Assembly: GCA_035283845.1 (NCBI GenBank)
Contig: DATESZ010000264.1
Location: forward strand, 1-55,360
Reading direction: 5' to 3'
Length of the DNA stretch: 55,360 bases
From: DATESZ01 sp035283845
Lineage (GTDB): Bacteria; Desulfobacterota; Syntrophia; Syntrophales; JACQWR01
Positions 12,064 through 19,591 of the stretch are shown here, in pieces; the first letter of the stretch is position 1; the number at the start of each line of letters is the position of its first letter. The notes under the pieces are model-generated. The model saw only the letters and a program-made list of their open reading frames with translations, did no database searches and had not been told where the DNA came from. A program made the translations under genes and the position numbers.

Positions 12064-12090
12064 CTCCGCCAGCTTATCCGCACGTTATAC
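12064..12090 (+). repeat. Right half of an attC-like site (R)
   Basis: CTCCGCCAGCTTATCC followed by GCAC and GTTATAC (12084-12090) has the L'-spacer-R' order of the other sites, but no left arm is visible. It is the last cassette-type box before the divergent promoters. The 145 bp between 11919 and 12063 hold no recognised gene. Confidence 0.4.
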
Positions 12091-12106
12091 TTTTTCATTC
12101 GTCCGC

Positions 12107-12135
12107 ATCATACACCCGTCAAATGTGTTTGTCAA
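12107..12135 (-). promoter_or_regulatory. Leftward early promoter
   Basis: Minus strand: TTGACA (12130-12135), 17-nt spacer, TATGAT (12107-12112). Near-consensus sigma70 promoter that would transcribe the whole leftward set of cassettes and recombination genes down to about position 1420. Confidence 0.75.
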
Positions 12136-12177
12136 GCATTATTTTCATTTTATTATTGCTAATCGTAAAAATAATAA

Positions 12178-12205
12178 TTGACATATATATTGACTTGTGT
12201 ATAAT
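12178..12205 (+). promoter_or_regulatory. Rightward early promoter
   Basis: TTGACA (12178-12183), 16-nt spacer, TATAAT (12200-12205): both hexamers are consensus. Back to back with the leftward promoter, giving a switch-like region of about 140 bp. A nearby second TTGAC (12190-12194) may belong to an operator. Confidence 0.8.
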
Positions 12206-12235
12206 GGGCATAACTGGAAGAAAGGAGGAGTGAAT

Positions 12236-12442
12236 ATGGGTAATGCTTTTGAGGGGTTTACCACAGTTCAGAAGGTTAAGGCATTCATGGCTGCAAACGA
12301 CATGAATATGCAAGCGTTAGCTGATTATCTAAAAATTTCCATTGGAACGGTAAGCAACAGATTTGAGAAAAACGACTGGACGGTACCTGAGCTTAAATTG
12401 TTGGCCGAAAGGTTCGGGACTACAATAGTAGACCTTATTTAA
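12236..12442 (+). CDS. Small HTH regulator (Cro-like), 68 aa
   Basis: Start at 12236 behind AAAGGAGGAG. Single helix-turn-helix domain: AFMAANDMNMQALADYLK, then ISIGTVSNRFEKNDW as the recognition helix, followed by VPELKLLAERF. This is the XRE/Cro fold and is the first gene after the rightward promoter, the classic place for a phage early repressor. No larger CI-type repressor is seen in the window. Confidence 0.8.
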   Translation: MGNAFEGFTTVQKVKAFMAANDMNMQALADYLKISIGTVSNRFEKNDWTVPELKLLAERFGTTIVDLI

Positions 12443-12454
12443 TCGGGTGGCGTT

Positions 12455-12802
12455 ATGCGAAAAGAAGTACGCGAACGCATCCTATTAAAATGCAAAGGGA
12501 AGTGCGTCGAATGCGGTGCTGTTGAACACCCTGAAGTAGATCATATCATCCCATTAGCCCGAGGCGGAAGGCATGATGAAGATAACTTCCAAATCCTCTG
12601 CAAAAAATGCAATCTCAAAAAGGGAAAAGGGATAGATTATTCTAAGTATGTTAAAATGGGTAAATCTCCAGAATACATAGAGGTTAACCAATCAATACTT
12701 GAAACTGATTTTTTCCGCCGAGGTTCTAAATTTGTAGCGATGCAATTAGAGTCGTGGCACAGACAAAACAATGCTCTTTTTGAGGTTAATAATGGCGGTT
12801 GA
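12455..12802 (+). CDS. HNH nuclease, 115 aa
   Basis: Canonical HNH with zinc cysteines: CKGKCVECG, EVDHIIPLARGG, NFQILCKKCNLKKG. All three HNH positions (D/H, N, and the CxxC-N knuckle) are present. Its 3' end overlaps the start of the next gene. Free-standing; could be a homing nuclease or a replication/packaging nuclease, but it is far from the terminase, so the former is more likely. Confidence 0.88.
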   Translation: MRKEVRERILLKCKGKCVECGAVEHPEVDHIIPLARGGRHDEDNFQILCKKCNLKKGKGIDYSKYVKMGKSPEYIEVNQSILETDFFRRGSKFVAMQLESWHRQNNALFEVNNGG

Positions 12803-13550
12803 CGGATGGGTTAAAATCCATAGGATATTATCTCTTGACCAAATATGGACAGCCGAACCATTTACGCGAGGGCAGGCGTGGGTTGACTTGATCCTTTTAG
12901 CTAACCATGTTCCTGGGGCAATAAGGGCCAGGGGTGTCTATATTAATATAGACCGTGGACAGGTAGGTTGGTCTGAGGTGAAACTCGCTGAACGATGGAG
13001 GTGGTCAAGAGATAAAGTAAGAAGATGGTTGTCGGAATTGGAAAAAAAGGAGCACAAGATAATACAGCAGAAAAACAACGTAACCAGTTTAATTACAATA
13101 ATAAAATACGATTTGTATCAGTCCAGCGATACAGCAAACGATACAGCAAACGATACAGCAGAAAAACAGCAGAAAAACAGCAGACAAGACACTAACAAGA
13201 ATGTAAAGAATGTAAAGAATGTAAAGAATAAAACATATACGTCTGATTTTATCTCTTTTTGGGACTGCTATCCAAAGAAGGTTGCAAAAGATGCGGCATG
13301 GAAGTCATGGCAGAAAAGAAACGGCGAAAGGCCGGACATTGCCGTTCTTATTTCCGCAGTTGAAAACCAGAAGAAAAGCGAGCAATGGGCAAAAGACGGA
13401 GGCCAGTTTATCCCTCACCCAGCGAGTTGGTTAAACCAGGGCCGCTGGGACGATGAGGCCCCTGCACAAGAAAACAACAGTGCGCTCGATAGGAACGATC
13501 CCGTTTTTAAGTCCTGGTACTACGGAGATAAAAAAGATGAACATCAGTGA
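12792..13550 (+). CDS. Replication initiation / primosome organiser-like protein, 252 aa
   Basis: Start MAVDGWVKIHR at 12792, inside the HNH gene end. N-terminal winged helix (KIHRILSLDQIWTAEPFTRG ... LAERWRWSRDKVRRWLSEL), then a low-complexity linker made by tandem DNA repeats (three GATACAGCAAAC-like units and KNVKNVKNVKN), and a C-terminal domain FISFWDCYPKKVAK...FIPHPASWLNQGRW common in phage replication proteins. It would bind the origin and bring in the host helicase. Confidence 0.72.
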   Translation: MAVDGWVKIHRILSLDQIWTAEPFTRGQAWVDLILLANHVPGAIRARGVYINIDRGQVGWSEVKLAERWRWSRDKVRRWLSELEKKEHKIIQQKNNVTSLITIIKYDLYQSSDTANDTANDTAEKQQKNSRQDTNKNVKNVKNVKNKTYTSDFISFWDCYPKKVAKDAAWKSWQKRNGERPDIAVLISAVENQKKSEQWAKDGGQFIPHPASWLNQGRWDDEAPAQENNSALDRNDPVFKSWYYGDKKDEHQ

Positions 13551-14064
13551 ATTGAGAAGTTTTCTTGACAGCTTAACGGGTTTTTTCGAGAAGAAACATC
13601 CGAGCGACAAGACCGTTGAGTTATGGTTTGATACCGCAAACGGGATACCGTCGGCGGAGATAAGGCAGATTTATCAGCGCATAACCAGAGAGTGCGAATC
13701 ATGGCCGCGCAACCTACCGGCAACCATGTGGGCGATCCACTACGATATTATTGCCAACCTTCACACCGCAGAGAAAACGTATAAATATTGCGATGCTGGA
13801 TGCAATGAGGGCCTTTTCCACATGAGGAAAAAGAACGAGTTGGGGTTTTACGGGCAGCACTGTGTTTTCCGCTGTGACACCTGTAAGCAGCGAACAGAGG
13901 GGGGCTTCCCGTGGGGTAACAAACACATGCTCATCCGGCAGGGACATGAATCCTTGCCAATTATGGAGGGAGCGGAAAATATTAAAAGTATCAGAGAATT
14001 AAAGGCGTTCATTCTGGTAAAATTCGGGGAAAGCGAACGGGCACCAGGCAGGGTTAGCCCATGA
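13537..14064 (+). CDS. Helicase-loader partner / zinc-binding replication protein, 175 aa
   Basis: Start at 13537, overlapping the previous gene. Helical N-terminus (ISELRSFLDSLTGFFEKK ... LWFDTANGIPSAEIRQIY) resembling helicase-binding domains of phage replication proteins, then a zinc motif CDAGCNEG...CDTCKQR. Position after the initiator supports a role in helicase recruitment; this is an inference. Confidence 0.55.
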   Translation: MNISELRSFLDSLTGFFEKKHPSDKTVELWFDTANGIPSAEIRQIYQRITRECESWPRNLPATMWAIHYDIIANLHTAEKTYKYCDAGCNEGLFHMRKKNELGFYGQHCVFRCDTCKQRTEGGFPWGNKHMLIRQGHESLPIMEGAENIKSIRELKAFILVKFGESERAPGRVSP

Positions 14065-14127
14065 AGCTGCGATGCTTTTTGCCGGAGAGGGATCGGTGTT
14101 ATCAATACTAGAAAAGGAAGGCACTAA

Positions 14128-14364
14128 ATGTCAGTAGAACGTAGAATCCGTTGGCGGTTTGAAGGCGAATCCCCGTCATCAGTCATCAAAGGTTTTATTA
14201 AATTTGGGTATGGGAAACTTGCCACAGCCCAGATAATGGGAATCAACCCCCGTACACTAGGCAAACTCACAAGTAGGTATGGCCTACAGTTCAGGCCCTA
14301 TATTGAATTAAATTCATCATGTAAGGCACCTGGTCGGAAACCAAGAGAAAGGGGCCAGCAATGA
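14128..14364 (+). CDS. HTH-containing small protein, 78 aa
   Basis: KGFIKFGYGKLATAQIMGIN followed by PRTLGKLTSRYGLQFR reads as a helix-turn-helix of the homeodomain-like type. Basic C-terminal tail (PGRKPRERG). Probably DNA-binding. Next ATG overlaps its stop. Confidence 0.6.
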   Translation: MSVERRIRWRFEGESPSSVIKGFIKFGYGKLATAQIMGINPRTLGKLTSRYGLQFRPYIELNSSCKAPGRKPRERGQQ

Positions 14365-14498
14365 ACATCGGCGACGTGATAAATTGCGACTATTGCCTAG
14401 GGGAAATCACCCTGGACGCGCTAGAGATAGCGGACGGTCTGGCGTGGTGTTTAAACTGTAGTAAATATACAGAGATACCGGAGGAGGAGGAAGAATGA
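14361..14498 (+). CDS. Zinc-ribbon mini-protein, 45 aa
   Basis: ATGA overlaps at both ends (14361 with the preceding stop, 14495-14498 with the next start) show tight translational coupling. CDYC and CLNC form a four-cysteine ribbon; the C-terminus is a run of glutamates. Confidence 0.65.
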   Translation: MNIGDVINCDYCLGEITLDALEIADGLAWCLNCSKYTEIPEEEEE

Positions 14499-15061
14499 AC
14501 ATCGAAACGATCAAACAATTTTGCTTTTGCGGTAAGGATGAAACGTGGCCACCATTGATGAAACCCTGGCAGCGTGACGGGTACATTTACGCCAGCGACG
14601 GAGAGGTTATGATCCGTGTGCCCGCGGGGGGAGTCAACGACCCGGTCGAGGATGAACCAAAAGCCCCCAGTGGAGCGTTTGTGTTTGATGCAACGCCGAT
14701 CCCCCCGACGTTTTACCCGATCCCCGACATTGAGCCACCGGCAGAGCAGCCACGAGAAAAAGAGGCGTGCGAGCGGTGCAGCGGCGAGGGGTTTGGTGAG
14801 TGCCCCACCTGCGGCCAGGTGGCACCGTGCGGCGAATGCGAAGGAACGGGAAAAGTAACACCAAAAAGGAACGTTAAACGAATAACCATCGGAGGCCGGG
14901 ATTTTGCCGCCGCGAAACTCTACCGCATAAAAACGCTGTTGCCGGGGGCGCACATCGGGCCGAATGAGCCGAGAAGGGGGGCAACCTCTTTGCCTGCCGC
15001 CCGGATAACATTTGACGGCGGCGAGGGCCTGATTATGCCGATGAAAGCGCAGAAGGGGTGA
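14495..15061 (+). CDS. Protein with DnaJ-like cysteine-rich insert, 188 aa
   Basis: The N-terminal part (GYIYASDGEVMIRVPAGG) and C-terminal part (ITIGGRDFAAAKLYRIKTLL, LIMPMKAQK) look like a sliding-clamp-like or beta-rich phage fold. Between them sits CERCSGEG, CPTCGQ, CGECEGTG, the CxxCxGxG pattern of DnaJ zinc fingers. Function unproven. Confidence 0.6.
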   Translation: MNIETIKQFCFCGKDETWPPLMKPWQRDGYIYASDGEVMIRVPAGGVNDPVEDEPKAPSGAFVFDATPIPPTFYPIPDIEPPAEQPREKEACERCSGEGFGECPTCGQVAPCGECEGTGKVTPKRNVKRITIGGRDFAAAKLYRIKTLLPGAHIGPNEPRRGATSLPAARITFDGGEGLIMPMKAQKG

Positions 15062-15089
15062 ATAGAGAGAGAGACAGGAGGAAATACGA

Positions 15090-15293
15090 ATGGCCGGGAT
15101 ACCGCTTGCAGTAATTAAAAAGGCAACTACGTTTGCGCTGAACCACTACATCCGAGAAGGAGATGTCAACTTCGACGCCAAAAAGATATACTTTTACGCT
15201 CCAGACGGGGGCCTGATAGCCTGGGTGCGGCGGGATGCGACAAACGGCAGGAACAAAGGCAGCTATTGGGTTCTAAGCGGCAAAGAGTGTTGA
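15090..15293 (+). CDS. Hypothetical protein, 67 aa
   Basis: RBS AGGAGG before the ATG. Mixed alpha/beta: AVIKKATTFALNHYIREG then KIYFYAPDGGLIAWV. No family recognised. Confidence 0.6.
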   Translation: MAGIPLAVIKKATTFALNHYIREGDVNFDAKKIYFYAPDGGLIAWVRRDATNGRNKGSYWVLSGKEC

Positions 15294-15312
15294 ACTTTGG
15301 AGACGTGAAATT

Positions 15313-15501
15313 ATGACCGACTACACGGAGATACAGACAAAAGCGGTATGCACAGCCCCGGCAGATGACCAGCGAGACTGCACGGGGTTTAGGGCGACGA
15401 CGATCAGGAAGCGTTGCCGTCATTTGGAGTTTTATTCACGGGCTTGTGGCCGGCAGGAATGGGAGCGGGCGCACGGGCATAGCAAAAAGGAGGGGGAATG
15501 A
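15313..15501 (+). CDS. Hypothetical protein, 62 aa
   Basis: Basic, with two C residues in CTAPADDQRDC and two in RKRCRHLEFYSRAC, possibly zinc-binding. Stop overlaps the next start (ATGATAAT). No family recognised. Confidence 0.5.
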   Translation: MTDYTEIQTKAVCTAPADDQRDCTGFRATTIRKRCRHLEFYSRACGRQEWERAHGHSKKEGE

Positions 15502-15989
15502 TAATCGTAGGAATTGATCCCGGAATGAGCGGCGGAATTGCGGTGATGGCGTATGATGACATCCCCATCGCGTACAAGATGCCAGAAACCGAGCGGGATA
15601 TTTATGACATTCTTGAGGCAGTAGGATGCGAGGCAAGTGAACCCATCGCAGTTTTTCTTGAATCCGTCCATTCCATGCCGGGGCAAGGAGTGGCCTCGTC
15701 GTTTAAGTTTGGGAGGGGTTATGGCTTCTTGAGGGGTGCGATAACGGCGTTGAAATACCCGCTGTATGACGTAACGCCCCAGAAGTGGCAAAAGGCGCTG
15801 TCGTGCCTCACAAGGGGCGACAAGAACGTGTCCAAGCGGAAGGCGCAGCAACTTTTCCCTCGCTTAAAAATAACACATTGCGTTGCTGACGCACTTCTTA
15901 TCGCAGAATATGGACGCCGGGCTTTGTCTGTCAACCACGCCGCCGTGCCTGGCGTCACGATCAGGACGGGCGACACAACCGACATATGA
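15498..15989 (+). CDS. RuvC-like Holliday junction resolvase
   Basis: 163 aa, the usual length. IIVGIDPGMSGGIAV gives the first catalytic Asp; IAVFLESVHSMPGQG supplies the Glu; CVADALLIAEYG supplies the last Asp. TPQKWQKAL is the typical linker in phage RuvC-like resolvases. It would cut branched DNA during replication or before packaging. Confidence 0.85.
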   Translation: MIIVGIDPGMSGGIAVMAYDDIPIAYKMPETERDIYDILEAVGCEASEPIAVFLESVHSMPGQGVASSFKFGRGYGFLRGAITALKYPLYDVTPQKWQKALSCLTRGDKNVSKRKAQQLFPRLKITHCVADALLIAEYGRRALSVNHAAVPGVTIRTGDTTDI

Positions 15990-16049
15990 GGAGGAATTGT
16001 AAATGGATGATTTATTTATAAAAACGGCTGGAACGAATGGGGTTGTCTG

Positions 16050-16232
16050 ATGGCGGCGGCATATTGCAATAAATGCGGGCGGATTGTGGGCACGCTAACC
16101 GGGCGGCTGCTCAAAGGCTATGCGATTCTGTGCCCGGATTGCGCAACGGCATCCAAGCGGGCGTCAGGCAGGCCAAAAGACGACATGATGTTGGACTTTT
16201 TGAAGGACATTTTTTCAGGAGGGAAACGATGA
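16050..16232 (+). CDS. Zinc-ribbon mini-protein, 60 aa
   Basis: YCNKCGRIV ... LCPDCATAS is a rubredoxin-like CxxC/CxxC ribbon at residues 6-31, followed by a basic and helical tail. Stop overlaps the next ATG. A 15-codon ORF at 16003-16050 just upstream is too short to call. Confidence 0.62.
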   Translation: MAAAYCNKCGRIVGTLTGRLLKGYAILCPDCATASKRASGRPKDDMMLDFLKDIFSGGKR

Positions 16233-16450
16233 GCATTTTATTGGGTCTGGCAGGGTGGATGTTGGCGGCGGTATTGTTGGTGGTCTTGGCGGTGATGTGG
16301 GAAAAAAGGAAAGAGGCCGAGGAAATGACGGATTGCCTCTGGGCAGCCCTTGACCGGGCGGAAGGGGAAATTGATTCCCTGGCGAAAAACCAAAGCGCGC
16401 CCAGGAACAAGCAAGGGCGATTCGTCGCTAAGCACAAAAAGGGAGGCTAA
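16229..16450 (+). CDS. Small membrane protein, 73 aa
   Basis: ATGA-coupled to the previous gene. Residues 3-24 (ILLGLAGWMLAAVLLVVLAV) are a membrane helix, followed by a charged cytoplasmic coil (EKRKEAEEMTDCLWAALDRA) and a basic end. Unknown role. Confidence 0.62.
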   Translation: MSILLGLAGWMLAAVLLVVLAVMWEKRKEAEEMTDCLWAALDRAEGEIDSLAKNQSAPRNKQGRFVAKHKKGG

Positions 16451-16451
16451 A

Positions 16452-16730
16452 TTGACGATAATTGCATGGGATTCGACATCCCCAAAATGCCGGGATGAAA
16501 AGGACGCCTGGGGCACTTTGATTGTAGCCGGGCGTGACGGGTGCTTTTTTTACGAGCGTTACGGCGTGCCGATCAAAGTCGAAGACCCGTTTATGGCATG
16601 GGGGGCGGGCAGAGAAGCCGCCCTGGGCGCTATGGAGATGGGAGCCGACGCGATTCGGGCCGTTGGGGTTGCGTCAAGGTGGGTCACGGGCTGCGGCCGG
16701 GGCTGCGACTGGTTTGAGGTTGATGGATGA
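16452..16730 (+). CDS. Internally deleted HslV/proteasome-like phage protease, 92 aa
   Basis: TTG start with RBS GGGAGG. N-terminal TIIAWD and the C-terminal half (FFYERYGVPIKVEDPFMAWG, GREAALGAMEMGADAIRAV) match phage Ntn-hydrolase proteins related to HslV. About 70 residues between these parts, present in full-length relatives (about 170 aa), are missing. The remaining fold is unlikely to be an active peptidase. Confidence 0.6.
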   Translation: MTIIAWDSTSPKCRDEKDAWGTLIVAGRDGCFFYERYGVPIKVEDPFMAWGAGREAALGAMEMGADAIRAVGVASRWVTGCGRGCDWFEVDG

Positions 16731-16888
16731 AATACCGATGCAAGCACTGTAAGACGGTTCTTGAGCGCGACTCAACAAAGCAGTGGGTAAAGTCCTACTG
16801 TGAGAAAACAGGCAGGACGATACATTTAAAAAAGGTTAAAGGTTCCTCCCCGGTAATAAAATCCCAAGGGGACTTTCCGCAAGGATAG
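16727..16888 (+). CDS. Zinc-knuckle mini-protein, 53 aa
   Basis: MKYRCKHCKTVLERD opens with a CxxC pair, with one more Cys at SYCEKTGR. Basic. The ATG overlaps the previous stop. Last gene before the terminator. Confidence 0.58.
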   Translation: MKYRCKHCKTVLERDSTKQWVKSYCEKTGRTIHLKKVKGSSPVIKSQGDFPQG

Positions 16889-16907
16889 CCGGGGAGGTCA
16901 CTCACTA

Positions 16908-16938
16908 AATAGGCCCCCGCGTTAAGAGGGGGCCTATT
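16908..16938. terminator. Strong hairpin terminator between convergent operons
   Basis: AATAGGCCCCC (16908-16918) pairs perfectly with GGGGGCCTATT (16928-16938) around a 9-nt loop. AT-rich on both sides (TCCTTTAG right, ACTAAAT left), so it can stop transcripts from both directions. Confidence 0.85.
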
Positions 16939-16958
16939 CCTTTAGTTCAAAAACAATC

Positions 16959-17069
16959 TTATTCGCCGCTGACAATAATCGCCAGCAAGATCAATCCCAA
17001 AGTCACCCAAAAGGGCGCTAAAGCCACAAGCATAATGGCCAGCACGATAAAAATAGCAACTCCGCCCAT
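16959..17069 (-). CDS. Tiny membrane protein, 36 aa
   Basis: MGGVAIFIVLAIMLVALAPF and WVTLGLILLAIIV make one long or two short membrane helices. It lies directly after the coiled-coil gene below in the same operon; could be a small accessory holin or membrane anchor. Confidence 0.5.
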   Translation of the reverse strand: MGGVAIFIVLAIMLVALAPFWVTLGLILLAIIVSGE

Positions 17070-17070
17070 T

Positions 17071-17244
17071 TTACGCACCCGCCTTCCCGCCCGACGGCCC
17101 CAGCCGCACAAGCATTTCCCGAATCCGCGCGTTCTCATTGGCCAGCTGGTCGATTAGCTCCTGTTTGGCTCTGATGTTGTCCCTCATGGCCTCGTTCACC
17201 GCTCTGAGGGTCTCGATTTGCTCATCCCATTGATTGTTTATCAT
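17071..17244 (-). CDS. Coiled-coil protein, 57 aa
   Basis: Almost entirely helical with heptad pattern (QIETLRAVNEAMRDNIRAKQ, LIDQLANENARIREMLVRL). ATG overlaps the stop of the preceding gene (ATGA). Confidence 0.6.
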   Translation of the reverse strand: MINNQWDEQIETLRAVNEAMRDNIRAKQELIDQLANENARIREMLVRLGPSGGKAGA

Positions 17245-17558
17245 GGCTTGACCTCCGCTTTGGCAACCGCCGCCTCTAGTGCCCGATATTCCCGATATGC
17301 CGTCCCCGTGGTGATCTCATTTTCAAGCGCCAATACCGCCCTGGCCGCATCAAAAAGGTCACGGCTTGCAGAAATTAGCCGGGCATTTGCCTCACATTCC
17401 GCTACCCGTTCCGCCCGTTCCGGCTCGGTCAAAAGAGCGTGCATTACCCAATAGGCACGCTTAGTGTCGCAGATAGTCCTCCCGTTACCCAACACAAGCC
17501 CCGTCTGCTCGCCCTCAATTTCGTGGATTTCCCACGGCCCGCATGTGATTTTGTCCAT
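17241..17558 (-). CDS. Hypothetical phage protein, 105 aa
   Basis: Start at 17558 behind GGGAGGGAGG. An N-terminal WEIHEIEGEQTGLVLGNG beta part, then AECEANARLISASRDLFDAA and LEAAVAKAE helices. The ANARLIxAxxxLxxA stretch is common in accessory early phage proteins of unknown role. Confidence 0.65.
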   Translation of the reverse strand: MDKITCGPWEIHEIEGEQTGLVLGNGRTICDTKRAYWVMHALLTEPERAERVAECEANARLISASRDLFDAARAVLALENEITTGTAYREYRALEAAVAKAEVKP

Positions 17559-17580
17559 TACCTCCCTCCCTTTCAACTCG

Positions 17581-17919
17581 TTAAAAAACCCACAGAAAAA
17601 CATATGCCAGCGCCACAACTCCCAGGAGCAGAACCGCGCCCCCGGCAACGTCCCACCAGCTATACACCGGCAGCGGATCCAGATACGGATGCCGCCGGTT
17701 CGCTAGCTCATTTTTCGTCATTTTACAATCCTCCCTCATCACCGTTTTCGTGTAATCCGCCTGAGACAGACTATTTGCCGGGTAATGATACCCATCCATT
17801 TCATAGCCGTTTTTCTCTCGGACAAAATTGGATAACATTGGATTGCCGCCACAAAAAGCGGAAGCTGCTAATTTCTGCCGGTCGTGCATTATCCTCCAGT
17901 CCCTATATTGCATTTTCAT
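17581..17919 (-). CDS. Protein with C-terminal membrane anchor, 112 aa
   Basis: Start at 17919 behind GGGGGGGAGAG. Soluble N-terminal 85 residues, then a membrane helix (WWDVAGGAVLLLGVVALAYV). Possibly a superinfection or envelope-associated accessory protein; not recognised. Confidence 0.58.
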   Translation of the reverse strand: MKMQYRDWRIMHDRQKLAASAFCGGNPMLSNFVREKNGYEMDGYHYPANSLSQADYTKTVMREDCKMTKNELANRRHPYLDPLPVYSWWDVAGGAVLLLGVVALAYVFLWVF

Positions 17920-18026
17920 CTCTCCCCCCCTTTCCGGCGATAGGCTCGCCGGGGGCCATTGTAGGTTAGTCCTCTGCCTCCACGATTGCGCAGGTGTTGG
18001 CACTCGCCAGTCAGTATGTTAATTTA

Positions 18027-18275
18027 TTATTTTACCCCACCATATTTTTTAATATCATCAGTTGGAATATTGACGTTTCCCCTCCAACCGCTAACGTAAT
18101 ACGATTCGATAACATTTGGGTTGTCTGTGTAAAATTTTGTTAGCGCGGGACGCGGCGTTCCGGGGTTGACAACGGTAACGGTAACATTATTATCGCCTCT
18201 GCCCGCATTATTTGCATAATGCAAATGGATATCCGCGTTTTTCAATTCGATGACTTTTTTACTGTAGAATTTCAT
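18027..18275 (-). CDS. Hypothetical protein, 82 aa
   Basis: Start at 18275 with RBS TAGGAGG. Beta-rich start (MKFYSKKVIELKNADIHLHY, NNVTVTVVNPG). First gene of the small leftward accessory operon; the upstream 200 bp (18276-18473) hold no gene and probably its promoter. Confidence 0.6.
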   Translation of the reverse strand: MKFYSKKVIELKNADIHLHYANNAGRGDNNVTVTVVNPGTPRPALTKFYTDNPNVIESYYVSGWRGNVNIPTDDIKKYGGVK

Positions 18276-18473
18276 TTTGTAACCTCCTATTATAGTTATT
18301 GCCCTCTCGCCACGGCACCGTTGCCGCTGTGGGCCTATCCTGTTAAACACCTGCACCATTAGTATTGCAGGTACCGTGCCAACTACAGGCGTAAGGGGTA
18401 AGTAGCCGAAAACACAACCAAATCACCAACAACCCCCGCCACAAACTGTGTCGCAAAAAACACACCAAAGACG

Positions 18474-18631
18474 CCATAATGGAGTACCCAAAAGCACGAA
18501 AGCGCCTAACTATATAATCTCGCTAACAAATCAGGCCATCCATAATGGAGCACCGCCATTCCATAATGTAACAATAGAACGGGCGTTCGAAAAATGTGTT
18601 GACATAATGGAATATCCGTGCCATAATATAC
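18474..18631. promoter_or_regulatory. Regulatory region with five CCATAATGG-like motifs
   Basis: CCATAATGGAG at 18474-18484 and 18540-18550, CCATAATGTAAC at 18561, ACATAATGGAA at 18602 and CCATAATATAC at 18621. The motif is near-palindromic (CCATnATGG). Spacings of 66, 21, 41 and 19 nt are close to multiples of helical turns. One copy overlaps the -35 and one the -10 of the promoter at 18599-18627, as expected for repressor operators. Confidence 0.55.
18599..18627 (+). promoter_or_regulatory. Rightward promoter overlapped by CCATAAT motifs
   Basis: TTGACA (18599-18604), 17-nt spacer, CATAAT (18622-18627). Lies about 70 nt upstream of the zinc-ribbon gene at 18696. Confidence 0.6.
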
Positions 18632-18695
18632 GTAATGGCAAATCGATTCTGTGCCAATTACGACCCAGAAAACCCCCCAACACGAGCAGGGGCAC

Positions 18696-18932
18696 ATGAC
18701 GCACACCAGAATAACCATCCTCAAAAATTCTCTCACCCTCAAAATAGACGATACCAAATCAGACCTGCAGGCACTGGAACGCCTCGCCGATCAATTATCA
18801 GAATCAATCGGCTGCTGGTTAACGATCGAACGAGACACACAGTCATGTTGCCCCAGATGCGATGTAAAACACCGCCTATACGAGCGTCACGACCTCGAAC
18901 GGTGCCCCTATTGCCACAAAAAAATAGTGTGA
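18696..18932 (+). CDS. Zinc-ribbon protein, 78 aa
   Basis: MTHTRITILKNSLTLKIDDT then DLQALERLADQLSESIG and a C-terminal CPRCDVKHRLYERHDLERC..C ribbon. AGCAGGGG upstream acts as a weak RBS. Possibly a regulator for the lysogeny-like region; no family recognised. Confidence 0.55.
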   Translation: MTHTRITILKNSLTLKIDDTKSDLQALERLADQLSESIGCWLTIERDTQSCCPRCDVKHRLYERHDLERCPYCHKKIV

Positions 18933-19543
18933 CTCCAGGGCGCGCTCCTGGCGCCCGTCGGGAAAACTAACCAGAGACGCAGATCATATAATTCCGGCAC
19001 ACCACGCAACACAATCACCGATGCCAAAAACCCCAGAGGTAAGCAAAAAAACATGCCAACCGGGTGACCTCAGCCCGAACGGAAATAATAAACAATAGCG
19101 CCCCTTCACACCAAAAGAACACAAAAAAAAGAAAAGCGTCAATTATTTGACGGTCTAACCGACTCTATCCGACACAGGCAGGCCGGGTATGCAGGCCAAC
19201 GCCCGGCAGGCCTCCTGCCCCGTCAGCGCACCCGGCACAGGCCGCGACTGGTAAAGTTTGGGCAGAAGTTAGTGAGTTTAGCCTAATAGTTCTGGTTAGT
19301 TACTGCATCTGGCCCAGGCTTTTGAGTTATCAACAGGCGGGATGGGCGCCAGGTATTTCGGGATGCCCCCACCCCTACCCCCCATAGTCGGGTTTTCGCT
19401 CGATTTGGGCCCGGAATTATCGAATTACCGCTCCATATCGCGTGGGTCAAATTTCGTTAAAGTTATGTCTCCTCTGTTAGGATTGTGAGTTCTTTGGTGT
19501 TCGCCGCCATTCCGCCGCCCTACTTATTCCCCAGAAATAAACC
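18933..19543. other. Non-coding region (~600 bp)
   Basis: No convincing gene on either strand. It contains a palindrome CGTCAA-N4-TTGACG (19137-19152) that recurs at 24637-24652, an inverted-repeat-rich GC stretch around 19180-19250, and C-runs near 19365-19385. Being next to the recombinase gene it is the natural place for an attachment site, but no core site can be identified. Confidence 0.5.
19137..19152. repeat. Palindrome CGTCAA-N4-TTGACG, copy 1
   Basis: CGTCAATTATTTGACG, preceded by AG and followed by GTCT as in the second copy at 24637-24652. Dyad symmetry with 6-bp arms suggests a protein-binding site. Confidence 0.6.
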
Positions 19544-19572
19544 TTGACAACCCGTAAAGTAAATGCTATTAC
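19544..19572 (+). promoter_or_regulatory. Promoter of the tyrosine recombinase gene
   Basis: TTGACA (19544-19549), 17-nt spacer, TATTAC (19567-19572), 20 nt before the chosen start codon. It rules out translation from the TTG at 19544. Confidence 0.65.
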
Positions 19573-19591
19573 AGCCCAAAATGGAGCGCAT

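Noticed and set aside
18448..18757. Plus and minus ORFs across the CCATAATGG region
   Set aside because: They cross operator-like repeats and a promoter, lack RBS and have no recognisable content.
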